Shown here: positions 42,733 to 53,647 of the stretch, piece after piece | Position numbering within the stretch: the stretch's first letter is position 1 | How the letters are laid out: each line of letters opens with the position of its first letter | Assembly (NCBI GenBank): GCA_965214285.1 | Contig: OZ243946.1 | Coordinates: 930,001 to 994,000 of the forward strand | Direction: 5' to 3' | DNA: 64,000 nucleotides | From: G963422745 sp965214285 | GTDB taxonomy: Bacteria; Actinomycetota; Acidimicrobiia; Acidimicrobiales; Aldehydirespiratoraceae | Position numbers and translations under genes: made by a program | Notes under the pieces: model-generated | Databases searched by the model: none | Told to the model about the DNA's origin: nothing | The model's input: only the letters and a program-made list of their open reading frames with translations

Positions 42733-44522
42733 GCATCATCGAGGACCGCCCGGTCGTCGCCCGCCCCGTCGACCCCGCCATTGCCGAGGACATCGACAAG
42801 TTCCGCGAGGTGCTCGCCGACAACCAGGCCGGCATCGTCAGCGACGAGGTGTTCCGCGTCTTCCGCCTCAACAACGGCATCTACGGCCAGCGCCAGGGCG
42901 GCACCAACCAGATGGTCCGCGTCAAGGTGCCGTACGGCTCGATGGCGCCCGAGCAGTTCGAGATGATGGCGCATCTCGTGGAGCGCTACAGCCGCGGCTG
43001 GGCGCACATCACGACCCGCCAGAACCTGCAGTTCCACTTCGTGCAGCTCCACGACATACCCGAGGTGCTGGAGCTGCTCGGCTCGGTCGGCCTGACCACC
43101 CGTGAGGCCTGCGGCGACACGGTGCGCAACATCCAGGGCTGCCATCTCGCCGGCGCCTGCCCGCACGAGCAGCTCGACATCACGCCCTGGGCCGAGGCCG
43201 CCTACCGCCATTTCGTGCGCAACCCGATCGCCCAGCGCCTGCCCCGCAAGTTCAAGATCAACTTCTCGGGCTGCGACACCGACTGCGGCCAGGCGATGTT
43301 CAACGACGTGGGCGTGGTGGCCGCCACCCGCACGCTCGACAACGGCAGCGTCGAGGGCGGCTTCCGGGTGTTCATCGCGGGCGGGCTCGGCACCACGCCC
43401 TTCCCGGCGCTGCTGCTCGAGGAGTTCACGCCCCGCGAGGAGCTGCTGCCCACCATCGAGGCCTGCCTGCGGGTGTTCGACCAGCTCGGCAACCGCGACA
43501 ACAAGCTGCGCGCCCGCATGAAGTGGGTGGTGGAGACCCTCGGCTTCGACGAGACCAAGCGCCGCATCCTGGCGAGCCGCAAGTTCCTGATCGCCTCCTC
43601 GTCATGGCCGGGAGGCCTGCCCGCCGAGGTGGTGCTCGCAGGCGACGAGCCCGCAGGCGTCGGCAATCCCGGCGACGTGACCGTCATGGGCCAGGGCACG
43701 CCGGTGTCGATCGGCGGGCGGTCGCCTTATGAGCGCTGGTTCTCGGCCAACGTGGTGCGCGGCATCGCCGGCGGCCAGGTGTCGGCGTATGCATACGCCC
43801 GCCTCGGCGACATCACCGCCGAGCAGTTCCGGGCGCTTGCGGCCATCCAGCGCGACCTCGACGCCGACGTGCGGCTCACCAACCGCCAGAACCTCGTGCT
43901 GCGAGGGCTGGATGAGTCCGACATGCCCCGCCTGTTCGCGGCGCTGGATGCCATCGGCATGGCCGAGCCCGGCGCCGAGCTGGCCCGCGACGTGGTGGCC
44001 TGCCCCGGCGCGGACACCTGCAACCTCGGCGTCACCCAGAGCCGGGGGCTTGCCTCGGCGATCGGCGACGCCCTGGAGGCCGAGGGCCTCGCGGATGTGG
44101 GCGGCATCCGGGTCAACATCTCGGGCTGCCCCAACTCGTGCGGCCAGCACCACGCGGCGGACATCGGCTTCTTCGGCGCCGAGCGCAGGGTGCGGGGGCG
44201 CTCCGCTCCGGGATATCAGATGCTGCTCGGCGGCTACATCGGCGAGGAGCAGATGCACTTCGGCGCCAAGGCGCTGCGCCTGCCCGCCCGCACTGCGCCG
44301 CAGGCCGTGGTGCGGCTGGTGCGGCGCTTCGCGGACGAGCGCACCGCGGGGGAGGCGTTCCGCGACTGGATGGAGCGCTGCGGCGGGGTCACCGAGGTGG
44401 CCGCCACGCTGCGCGATCTCGACGAGTTCCCCGACTACGACGACGACCCGTCGTACTACGTCGACTTCGACGAGGCCGGCCCCTATGAGGTGACACTCGG
44501 CGAGGCCGAGTGCGCCACCTGA
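42729..44522 (+). CDS. Ferredoxin-dependent sulfite/nitrite reductase (siroheme, 4Fe-4S)
   Basis: 597 residues with the two-fold NiR/SiR repeat: an N-terminal half with WAHITTRQNLQFHFV and NFSGCDTDCG, and a C-terminal half with the cluster ligands CPGADTC (about residue 425) and CPNSC (about residue 467). It reduces sulfite to sulfide or nitrite to ammonia with six electrons. It resembles mycobacterial SirA/NirA; context cannot separate the two substrates. Last gene of the siroheme operon. Confidence 0.93.
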   Translation: MSIIEDRPVVARPVDPAIAEDIDKFREVLADNQAGIVSDEVFRVFRLNNGIYGQRQGGTNQMVRVKVPYGSMAPEQFEMMAHLVERYSRGWAHITTRQNLQFHFVQLHDIPEVLELLGSVGLTTREACGDTVRNIQGCHLAGACPHEQLDITPWAEAAYRHFVRNPIAQRLPRKFKINFSGCDTDCGQAMFNDVGVVAATRTLDNGSVEGGFRVFIAGGLGTTPFPALLLEEFTPREELLPTIEACLRVFDQLGNRDNKLRARMKWVVETLGFDETKRRILASRKFLIASSSWPGGLPAEVVLAGDEPAGVGNPGDVTVMGQGTPVSIGGRSPYERWFSANVVRGIAGGQVSAYAYARLGDITAEQFRALAAIQRDLDADVRLTNRQNLVLRGLDESDMPRLFAALDAIGMAEPGAELARDVVACPGADTCNLGVTQSRGLASAIGDALEAEGLADVGGIRVNISGCPNSCGQHHAADIGFFGAERRVRGRSAPGYQMLLGGYIGEEQMHFGAKALRLPARTAPQAVVRLVRRFADERTAGEAFRDWMERCGGVTEVAATLRDLDEFPDYDDDPSYYVDFDEAGPYEVTLGEAECAT

Positions 44523-44627
44523 GCCTTTAGGCCCGGCCTGGCCGGTCTGCGGCCTTGGCTGGTCTGCGGCCTTGGCTGGTCTGGCCGGCTTGGACACCAC
44601 GCCGACGCCTGCCGGCAAGATGGCACG

Positions 44628-45677
44628 GTGGCAGGCCCGCGCTTCGACACCGACTTCGACCCGCGTTACGGCGAGCTGGTGGAGGTGTCGCCGCTGCTGC
44701 GCCGCATCGTGTGCCGCAACCCCTCGAAGTTCACATTCCACGGCAGCGGCACCTATGTGATCGGGCGCGGCGACGTGGCGGTGGTCGACGCCGGGCCTCG
44801 TGACGACGCCCACCTGGAGGCGCTGCTGCGTGCGCTAGACGGCGAGACGGTGCGCCACATCCTCGTCACCCACACCCACGGCGACCACTCGCCGGCCTCG
44901 GCCCCGCTGGCCGCGGCAACCGGCGCGCCGGTGCTGGGCTTCGGCCCCCACCCCGCGGATGCCGTGGAGGAGGAAGCCGACGATGACGACGACGCTGATG
45001 CCCCTGAGGCCCCTGATTCCGACGACGACGGCGCTGATTCTGCCGATGACCCTGAACCAGCCGTCGAGCCCGATGCCGACCCCAGCGACACCGACGAGCA
45101 CGACCCGGAGTTCGCCCGCAAGCACCGCGCGGATGTCGACTTCGTGCCCGAGACGGCGCTGGCTCACGGCGACCTGATCGAAGGCCCCGGCTACACGCTG
45201 GAGGCGCTGCACACGCCCGGCCACATCTCCAATCACCTGTGCTTCGCCCTGCGCGAGGAGCGATGCGTGCTCTCGGGCGATCACGTGATGGGCTGGTCGA
45301 CCACGATCATCCCGCCTCCCGACGGCGACGTGGCCGCCTACCTGGACTCGCTGCGCCTGCTGTTGGACCGCCCGGGCAACGAGCGGCTCTATCCCACCCA
45401 CGGCGGCCCGGTCGACGACGCCGACAGCTACGTGGCCGCCCTGTACCGGCACCGCCTCAACCGCGAGGCAGGCATCGTCGGCCTGCTGCGGGACGGCCCG
45501 CGCTCGGCTGCGGAGATCGTCGCGGTTCTCTACGCCGACGTTGACCGCAAGCTCCACAAGCCGGCCGCCCGCAGCGTGGTCGCCCATCTGCGCAAGCTCC
45601 ACGACGAGGACCGCGCCCGGCCCGCCGACAGCACGGCGTCGACCCTGCGCAGCCACACCGTCTGGGAACTCGCCTAG
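44628..45677 (+). CDS. MBL-fold hydrolase with acidic insertion (LACTB2-like)
   Basis: 349 residues from a GTG. Metal motif THTHGDHSPASAPL at about residue 81, then HTPGHISNHLCFAL, VLSGDHVMGWSTTII and YPTHGGPVDD. A winged-helix-like C-terminus (GPRSAAEIVAVLYADV, VVAHLRKLHDEDR) is typical of LACTB2-type nucleases. A 50-residue insert rich in Asp, Glu, Ala and Pro sits between the first metal motif and the rest. Activity on RNA is inference only. Confidence 0.85.
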   Translation: MAGPRFDTDFDPRYGELVEVSPLLRRIVCRNPSKFTFHGSGTYVIGRGDVAVVDAGPRDDAHLEALLRALDGETVRHILVTHTHGDHSPASAPLAAATGAPVLGFGPHPADAVEEEADDDDDADAPEAPDSDDDGADSADDPEPAVEPDADPSDTDEHDPEFARKHRADVDFVPETALAHGDLIEGPGYTLEALHTPGHISNHLCFALREERCVLSGDHVMGWSTTIIPPPDGDVAAYLDSLRLLLDRPGNERLYPTHGGPVDDADSYVAALYRHRLNREAGIVGLLRDGPRSAAEIVAVLYADVDRKLHKPAARSVVAHLRKLHDEDRARPADSTASTLRSHTVWELA

Positions 45678-45716
45678 ATCCTGCACAGCCGCACCGTCTG
45701 GGAGCTTCGTGTAGAA
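45645..45716. repeat. 36-bp tandem duplication spanning the MBL gene stop codon
   Basis: The last codons and TAG of the MBL gene (45645-45680) are repeated with changes at 45681-45716, including a second in-phase-looking TAG. Shared core ACCGTCTGGGA. Confidence 0.88.
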
Positions 45717-45722
45717 CCGGGC

Positions 45723-45728
45723 TAGCCT
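45723..45728 (+). promoter_or_regulatory. -10 element of tRNA-Sec (TAGCCT)
   Basis: TAGCCT ends 7 nt before the first base of the tRNA, the position expected of a -10. Confidence 0.5.
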
Positions 45729-45735
45729 GCGCAGC

Positions 45736-45831
45736 GGAGGTGTCCGAGCGCCTGGTGGGCTCCCCCGCCTTCAAAGCGGGCGGGACGGGCGATCCCCGTC
45801 CGGCGGGTTCGATTCCCGTCCACCTCCGCCA
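45736..45831 (+). tRNA. selC: Selenocysteine tRNA (anticodon TCA)
   Basis: 96-nt tRNA. The acceptor pairs GGAGGTG with CACCTCC, the discriminator is G and CCA is encoded. The anticodon stem CCCGC/GCGGG encloses CTTCAAA, so the anticodon UCA reads UGA. A long variable arm (GGACGGG/CCCGTCC) and the T-loop TTCGATT are clear. The eighth acceptor pair is a mismatch. Unlike the other tRNAs here, it encodes its own CCA. selA, selB and selD are not in the window. Confidence 0.93.
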
Positions 45832-45999
45832 TCCCCCGTCCGGGCTTGCCGGCCGTCACCGAGCCGGGCCGGCTGCCCGACAGCACAAGCGCCCGACGCG
45901 GGCGGCACGGACGCTTCCGGCGGCGTCGGCTAAGGTGGCGGCGGGTCCGGCCCTGTGTTGTCGGGCCTGGCCGCAGTCCCTAGCGAAAGGCGACAACCC

Positions 46000-46191
46000 G
46001 TGAAGATCGTGGTCGATTTCGATCTGTGCGAGAGCAACGCAGTCTGCATGCAGATTGCCCCCGACATCTTCGAGGTGCGCGACGACGACTTCCTCTACAT
46101 CCTCGACGAAGAGCCGCCCGAGGAGCAGCGCGCCGTGGTCGAGGAGTGCGTGCAGCGCTGCCCCAAGCAGGCCATCTCCGTCCAGGACTGA
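46000..46191 (+). CDS. Small 3Fe-4S ferredoxin
   Basis: 63 residues from a GTG with AAAGG upstream. Cys10 and Cys16 (CESNAVC) and Cys54 (RCP) are the three ligands of a [3Fe-4S] cluster, and Cys50 is extra. This is the actinobacterial type often partnering cytochromes P450. The adjacent reductase gene, 12 nt downstream, supports an electron-transfer pair. No P450 is in the window. Confidence 0.92.
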   Translation: MKIVVDFDLCESNAVCMQIAPDIFEVRDDDFLYILDEEPPEEQRAVVEECVQRCPKQAISVQD

Positions 46192-46203
46192 TCGCCGCTG
46201 AGC

Positions 46204-47424
46204 TTGCCCCGCTCGTCGGTCCACATCGTCGGCGCCTCCCTGGCGGGCATCCGCGCCGCCGAGACTCTGCGGCGCGAGGGCTTCGACGGGCCGATCACCC
46301 TGATCGGCGACGAGCCGCATGCGCCCTATGACCGCCCGCCGCTGTCCAAGCAATACCTGGCAGGCGACTGGGAAGCCGACCGCCTGGCGCTGAGCCCCGC
46401 CGACCGTCTCGCCGGGCTCGGCCTCGACCTGCGCTATGGCACCCGGGCGGTCTCCTTCGACCTCGGCGAGCGCGCCCTGGCCACCGTCGGCCCCGACGGG
46501 CAGCGCAGCGAGACCGTCGACGGCCTGCTGATCGCCACCGGCGCCCGTTGCCGCACCCTGCCGGGAACCGAAACCATGGCCGGAGTGTTCGTGCTGCGCA
46601 GCCTGGATGACGCCGCCGCCCTGCGCCGGGCCTTCGAGCGCCGCCCCAGCCGGGTGGTGGTGATCGGCGCCGGGTTCATCGGCGCCGAGGTGGCGGCCAC
46701 GGCGCGGGGCCTGGGCCTTGAGGTGACCGTGATCGAGGCGCTGCCCACGCCGCTGGCCAGGGTGCTCGGCACCGAGATGGGCGCCGTGATCGGCGAGGTA
46801 CACCGCGATCACGGCGTGGATCTGCGGACCGGCGTCGGCGTGGCCTCGGTCGACGGCGGCGAGCGGGTCGAGGCGGTGACGCTCAGCGACGGCGAGGTGG
46901 TCGCGGCCGATGTGGTGGTCGTCGGCATCGGCGTGATGCCCAACGCCGAGTGGCTCGAAGGCTCGGGCCTGGAGATCGACGACGGCGTGGTCTGCGACGA
47001 GACCTGCCTGGCCGCGCCCGGCGTGGTCGCCGCGGGCGACGTGGCCCGCTGGCCCAACAGGCGCTTCAACTCAGCCGGCGAGACGATGCGCGTGGAGCAC
47101 TGGGAGAACGCCGTCGAGCAGGGCGCCTTCGCGGCCCGCCGGCTGCTGGCCGACGACGCCGAGGCCACGCCCTTCGAGCCGGTGCCCTGGTTCTGGTCCG
47201 ACCAGTACCAGCTCAAGATCCAGCTCGCCGGCAGCGTGAGCGGAGACGACGAGGTGCAGGTCGTCGCCGGCGACCCCGCCGAGCGGCGCTTCGCGGCTCT
47301 CTACGGCCGTGCCGGCCGGCTGGTGGGGGTGCTTGGCGTCAACCGGCCGCGTCACGTGATGAAGTACCGGGCGCTGATCGCAGACGGCGTGTCGTTCTCC
47401 GAGGCGCTGGCTGCCGACATCTGA
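46204..47424 (+). CDS. FAD-dependent ferredoxin reductase
   Basis: 406 residues from a TTG. VHIVGASLAGIRAAETLRREG (FAD site), APYDRPPLSKQYLAG, LLIATGARCRTLPG, VVVIGAGFIGAEVAATARGLG (NAD site), APGVVAAGDVARWPN and VEHWENAVEQGAFAARRLL match the putidaredoxin-reductase family. It moves electrons from NAD(P)H to the ferredoxin encoded just upstream. Confidence 0.93.
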   Translation: MPRSSVHIVGASLAGIRAAETLRREGFDGPITLIGDEPHAPYDRPPLSKQYLAGDWEADRLALSPADRLAGLGLDLRYGTRAVSFDLGERALATVGPDGQRSETVDGLLIATGARCRTLPGTETMAGVFVLRSLDDAAALRRAFERRPSRVVVIGAGFIGAEVAATARGLGLEVTVIEALPTPLARVLGTEMGAVIGEVHRDHGVDLRTGVGVASVDGGERVEAVTLSDGEVVAADVVVVGIGVMPNAEWLEGSGLEIDDGVVCDETCLAAPGVVAAGDVARWPNRRFNSAGETMRVEHWENAVEQGAFAARRLLADDAEATPFEPVPWFWSDQYQLKIQLAGSVSGDDEVQVVAGDPAERRFAALYGRAGRLVGVLGVNRPRHVMKYRALIADGVSFSEALAADI

Positions 47425-47464
47425 GCATCCCGCCTCGCGCCGACATCTGAGCTTCCAGCCTCGG
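47413..47464. repeat. 26-bp tandem duplication spanning the reductase stop codon
   Basis: GCCGACATCTGAGC followed by 12 bp occurs at 47413-47438 and 47439-47464 with three changes. The first copy contains the gene's TGA. Confidence 0.9.
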
Positions 47465-47583
47465 GCAACTGCGTACACCGGCCTCAGGCTGCGCGGCCGC
47501 GTCGCGCAGGCCGCTCGCGGGGCCTGAAATCCGCCGATTTCGAGCCGATTTCGATCTGGTGCCGCAAAGCGCCCGCACGCCGC

Positions 47584-47589
47584 TAGCCT
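47584..47589 (+). promoter_or_regulatory. Candidate -10 element of rpsO (TAGCCT)
   Basis: TAGCCT lies 80 nt before the rpsO ATG, giving a leadered mRNA. A purine-rich ribosome site (AGGAAGAAG) precedes the ATG. Confidence 0.4.
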
Positions 47590-47669
47590 TTCGGCGTTCA
47601 GATCGAACACAGCGGCGGCCGGCGCACAGCGCGGCATGCGGCAGGGAACCGATCCCACAGGAAGAAGAC

Positions 47670-47951
47670 ATGGCAACAAGACTGCGCCCGAAGGCCGAGA
47701 CCATCGCCGCCACTACGGCGGCCTTCGAGCTGTCAGCCGACGACACCGGATCGCCAGAGGTCCAGGTCGCCTTGCTGAGCGAGCGCATCAACCACCTGAC
47801 CGAGCATCTCAAGGACCACAAGAAGGACCACCACTCCCGGCGCGGCCTGCTGATGCTCGTGGGCAGGCGCCGCCGGCTTCTCGACTACATCAAGGAGAAC
47901 GACGTCGAGAGATATCGTGCAGTGATCGCACACCTCGGTCTGCGACGCTGA
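47670..47951 (+). CDS. rpsO: 30S ribosomal protein S15
   Basis: 93 residues. FELSADDTGSPEVQVALLSERINHLTEHLKDHKKDHHSRRGLLMLVGRRRRLLDYIKENDVERYRAVI-type sequence spans the whole S15 fold, which binds the 16S central domain. The ATG at 47670 follows AGGAAGAAG. rpsO-pnp order is conserved in bacteria. Confidence 0.97.
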   Translation: MATRLRPKAETIAATTAAFELSADDTGSPEVQVALLSERINHLTEHLKDHKKDHHSRRGLLMLVGRRRRLLDYIKENDVERYRAVIAHLGLRR

Positions 47952-47994
47952 CGCCAGATCCTCAGGCGCCGCCCCCATAGCGGCGGTGCTGATC

Positions 47995-48134
47995 GGTCGG
48001 TCCCTCCGAAGCCCGGACGGACCGGCCCGACGAACCCAGTACAACACACACCCGAGTGTCTCTCAGACGTCGGTTGCGAGTCGAAGCCTCCCGGCCACAG
48101 GCCAGCCAGGTCGGTGGGTTTCGACTGGGAACCG
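47995..48134 (+). ncRNA. Structured rpsO-pnp leader: two candidate hairpins
   Basis: First hairpin: GGTCGGTCC (47995-48003) with GGACCGGCC (48019-48027), extended inside by TCCG/CGGA. Second: outer stem CGGTT/AACCG (48071-48075, 48130-48134) and inner stem AGTCGAA/TTCGACT (48079-48085, 48120-48126). No T-run follows the first, so it is not a standard terminator. In enterobacteria the pnp leader is a stem cut by RNase III for autoregulation; similar control here is inferred. Confidence 0.4.
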
Positions 48135-48191
48135 GCACAACGAGAGCACCTGTCAGAGCCAGGCCCGAAGCCCGGCTCAGGAGCAACTCAA

Positions 48192-50756
<2,565 letters not shown>

Positions 50757-50912
50757 GAGCCGCTGCGCACTGCCTGCGCTGAGCCTGCGCCCGGCGCCGC
50801 GGCAGCTTCGGCTTGCCGCGGCCCTGGCGCAGCGTTCGCCGCGGCCATATCGGCGTGTTCGGCGCGGCTCGCGGATGCTTCGGCTTGCCGCAGGCCCGCG
50901 CCGTGGGTGCCG

Positions 50913-50918
50913 TAGCCT
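50913..50918 (+). promoter_or_regulatory. Leaderless -10 element of dapB (TAGCCT)
   Basis: TAGCCT ends 6 nt before the ATG at 50925 with no ribosome site. Confidence 0.55.
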
Positions 50919-50924
50919 GGCGCC

Positions 50925-51662
50925 ATGATCCGCGTGGGAGTCGTGGGCGCCGCGGGGCGCATGGGCACCCAGGTCTGCGCTGCCGTGGAGGCCGATCCCG
51001 ACACTGAGCTCGTTGCCGGGCTGGACCTCGGCGACTCGCTCGACGGGCTCGCCGAGGCCGCAGCCGAGGTGGTGGTCGACTTCAGCGTGGCCGACGCCGC
51101 CCGGGCGACCCTGCGCTACGCCGCGGCCAACGGCATCCACGCCGTGGTGGGCACCACCGGCCTCGACGACGACGATATCGCCGAGTTCCGTGCCGCCTTC
51201 GCGCCCGACGACGCCCCCAACGCCGTGATCGCTGCGAACTTCGCCGTCGGCGCAGTGCTGATGATGCGCTTCGCCGAGCTGGCTGCGCCGCACTTCGACA
51301 CCGCCGAGGTGATCGAGCTGCACCACGACGCCAAGCTCGACGCGCCTTCCGGCACGGCCACCCATACCGCCGCTCGCCTGGCCGCCGCCTCGGGCTCGTG
51401 GGGCGCGGATCCCACCACCCACGAGGTGTACCCGGGGGCGCGTGGCGGCGAGGGGCCCGGCGGCATCAGGGTCCATTCGGTGCGCATGCGGGGCATGGTC
51501 GCCCATCAGGAGGTGATCCTGGGCACGACCGGCCAGACGCTCACGATCCGCCACGACACCACCGACCGCAGCTCGTTCATGCCGGGCGTGCTGCTGGCTG
51601 TGAAGCAGGTGGCCGACCGTCCGGGCCTGACGGTCGGGCTCGATGCCTGCCTCGGCCTCTGA
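50925..51662 (+). CDS. dapB: 4-hydroxy-tetrahydrodipicolinate reductase
   Basis: 245 residues. IRVGVVGAAGRMGTQVCAAV (NAD(P) site), VVGTTGLDDD, EVIELHHDAKLDAPSGTA (catalytic His pair and Lys) and GGIRVHSVRMRGMVAHQEVI are DapB motifs. It works after DapA in lysine/diaminopimelate synthesis. dapA lies 1 kb downstream, separated by SURF1. Confidence 0.96.
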   Translation: MIRVGVVGAAGRMGTQVCAAVEADPDTELVAGLDLGDSLDGLAEAAAEVVVDFSVADAARATLRYAAANGIHAVVGTTGLDDDDIAEFRAAFAPDDAPNAVIAANFAVGAVLMMRFAELAAPHFDTAEVIELHHDAKLDAPSGTATHTAARLAAASGSWGADPTTHEVYPGARGGEGPGGIRVHSVRMRGMVAHQEVILGTTGQTLTIRHDTTDRSSFMPGVLLAVKQVADRPGLTVGLDACLGL

Positions 51663-51716
51663 CGGCCTGGGCACCGACGGCCTGGCTCCCGGCAGCCCGG
51701 TGTCGGGCCTGTTTCC

Positions 51717-52640
51717 GTGCCCTCCGTGCCGATCGTGAGGACCGCCGCGGCGAGCCGGCGGACCCTCTGGAGCGCCAGGTGGGTGCTGTCGCATTGCTTC
51801 GTGATCGTCATGGTCGTGGTGATGCTGAACCTGGGCTTCTGGCAGCTGCGTCGCCTCGACGACCGCCGTGCCGACAACGACGCCGTGCGCGCAGCGCACT
51901 CGGCGCCGGCGGTCGCGATCGAGGATCTGCTCGACGCCGCCGACGACGCGGCCGACACCGACGACGCAGCAGGCCCTGTCGACCACACGCCGGTGATAGC
52001 GAGCGGCACTTACCAGGACGAGTTGTCGTTTGTGGTCGCCAACCGCAGCTACGACTCGCGGCCCGGCTACTGGCTGGCCACGCCGTTGCGCCTCGCCGAT
52101 GAGCGCCTGGTGGTGGTCGCCCGAGGCTGGGTGCCTCGCACCTGGGTCGCAGGCGACGACGAGCGCCGCGTCGACACGCCCGAGCGGGTGCAGCTCAGCG
52201 GCCGCGCCTTCGCATCGCTTGACGGCGGCCGGGTCGGTTCCGACGTGAACGGGCTGGCCGTGGTCAACCGGGTCGACCTCGCTGCCGTGGAGCGGGCCAT
52301 CGGCGCAGACGTGGCCGGCATTTGGGTGCAGCTCGCCGAGCAGTCGCCCGCGGCGGGCGAGCTGCCGATCCCGGTGCCGCCCGAGAGCCTCGACGACGGC
52401 CCGCACCTGGCCTATGCATTCCAGTGGTTCTTCTTCTCGGCCGGCGCGGTCGTGGTCTACGCGCTGATCCTGCGCAGCCGCCTGCGATCGCACCTGCGCT
52501 ACGCGGACGAGCCCGCCGATGAACCTGCCGACGAACCTGCTGTCGGATCTGCCGAGCCCGCTGTCGAGCCTGCCGGCGATGCCGCTTCTGGCTCAGTCAC
52601 AGGCCCCGATCCCCGAGCCGGCGACGGCCCGCAGGCGTGA
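51717..52640 (+). CDS. SURF1-family cytochrome oxidase assembly protein
   Basis: 307 residues from a GTG. A first membrane helix ending in LNLGFWQLRRLDDR, an extracytoplasmic domain (SGTYQDELSFVVANRSYDSRPGYW in part), and a second helix after GPHLAYAFQWFFFSAGA are typical SURF1 features. It helps assemble heme-copper oxidase. The C-terminal 50 residues are DEPADEPA-type repeats. The stop overlaps a GTG (52637) in frame with dapA. Confidence 0.9.
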   Translation: MPSVPIVRTAAASRRTLWSARWVLSHCFVIVMVVVMLNLGFWQLRRLDDRRADNDAVRAAHSAPAVAIEDLLDAADDAADTDDAAGPVDHTPVIASGTYQDELSFVVANRSYDSRPGYWLATPLRLADERLVVVARGWVPRTWVAGDDERRVDTPERVQLSGRAFASLDGGRVGSDVNGLAVVNRVDLAAVERAIGADVAGIWVQLAEQSPAAGELPIPVPPESLDDGPHLAYAFQWFFFSAGAVVVYALILRSRLRSHLRYADEPADEPADEPAVGSAEPAVEPAGDAASGSVTGPDPRAGDGPQA

Positions 52641-52669
52641 ATGCGGCGTCTCTGTGGCAGCATGGGGCC

Positions 52670-53578
52670 ATGACTGACGCCCCGACGGCCGGCTTCGGCC
52701 GGGTGCTCACCGCCATGGTCACCCCCTTCGCCGACGACGGCGCCCTCGACCTGGACGGCGCAGCCCGCCTGGCCCGTTGGCTGACAACCGACGGCGGCAG
52801 CGACGGCCTGGTCGTGGCCGGGACCACCGGCGAGAGCCCCACGCTCACCCAGGCCGAGCAGATCGAGCTGATCGCCGCGGTGGTCGAAGCCGTCGGCGAC
52901 CACGCCTCGGTGGTGGCCGGGGCCGGCAGCAACAACACCGCCGTGGCTGTGCGCAACACCGAGCTGGCAACCCAAGCGGGCGCGCACGGCATCCTGCACG
53001 TGGCCGGCTACTACAACCGGCCCTCTCAGGCGGGGCTCGCCGAGAACTTCCGGGCTTGCGCCTCCGCCACCGACCTGCCGGTGCTACTCTATGACATCCC
53101 CGGGCGCACCGGCCGCAAGATCGAGACCGCCACCATGCTCGATCTCTTCGAGACGGTCCCCAACATCATCGGCGTCAAGGACGCCGCCGGCAGCCCCGCG
53201 GCCACCGCCGCGCTGCTGGCCCGAGCCCCGGCCGGCACCGAGGTCTACAGCGGCGACGACGCCCTGACCCTGGCGCTGCTGGCTGTAGGCGCGGTCGGCA
53301 CCATCGGCGTGGCCACCCACTGGGTCGGCAACGAGACCGCGCAGATGATGCAGGCCTTCTTCGCAGGCGACGTGGCCCGCGCCGCCGAGCTGAACCGGGC
53401 CATGATCGCAAGCTACGAGTTCGAGACCGGCGACGAGGCGCCCAACCCGGTGCCGTCCAAGGCGATGCTGCGGGTGATGGGCCTGCCGGCCGGTCCCTGC
53501 CGGGCGCCCATGGGCCCAGAGCCCGACTGGCTCGAGGACCGGGCAACCGCCGTGCTCGCCGGCCTCGGCCGGGCCTGA
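52670..53578 (+). CDS. dapA: 4-hydroxy-tetrahydrodipicolinate synthase
   Basis: 302 residues from the ATG at 52670. An in-frame GTG at 52637 would add 11 residues and be coupled to the SURF1 stop. FGRVLTAMVTPFADDGALD, VAGTTGESPTL, GYYNRPSQAG, LYDIPGRTG and the Schiff-base Lys in IIGVKDAAGS (about residue 169) are all present. It condenses pyruvate with aspartate semialdehyde. Confidence 0.95.
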   Translation: MTDAPTAGFGRVLTAMVTPFADDGALDLDGAARLARWLTTDGGSDGLVVAGTTGESPTLTQAEQIELIAAVVEAVGDHASVVAGAGSNNTAVAVRNTELATQAGAHGILHVAGYYNRPSQAGLAENFRACASATDLPVLLYDIPGRTGRKIETATMLDLFETVPNIIGVKDAAGSPAATAALLARAPAGTEVYSGDDALTLALLAVGAVGTIGVATHWVGNETAQMMQAFFAGDVARAAELNRAMIASYEFETGDEAPNPVPSKAMLRVMGLPAGPCRAPMGPEPDWLEDRATAVLAGLGRA

Positions 53579-53647
53579 CGGGCCTGCGTCGCCCCGAGGC
53601 CGCCCCGGTGAGCCAGGTCGCGTCGGAACAAGGTCGGGTCTGAGCCG

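Noticed and set aside
45736..45831. Reading the long-armed tRNA as tRNA-Ser
   Set aside because: The anticodon is UCA, which reads UGA, not a Ser codon. The encoded GCCA end and arm lengths fit selenocysteine tRNA.
47995..48027. The first pnp-leader hairpin as an intrinsic terminator of rpsO
   Set aside because: No run of T follows and rpsO-pnp are usually co-transcribed.
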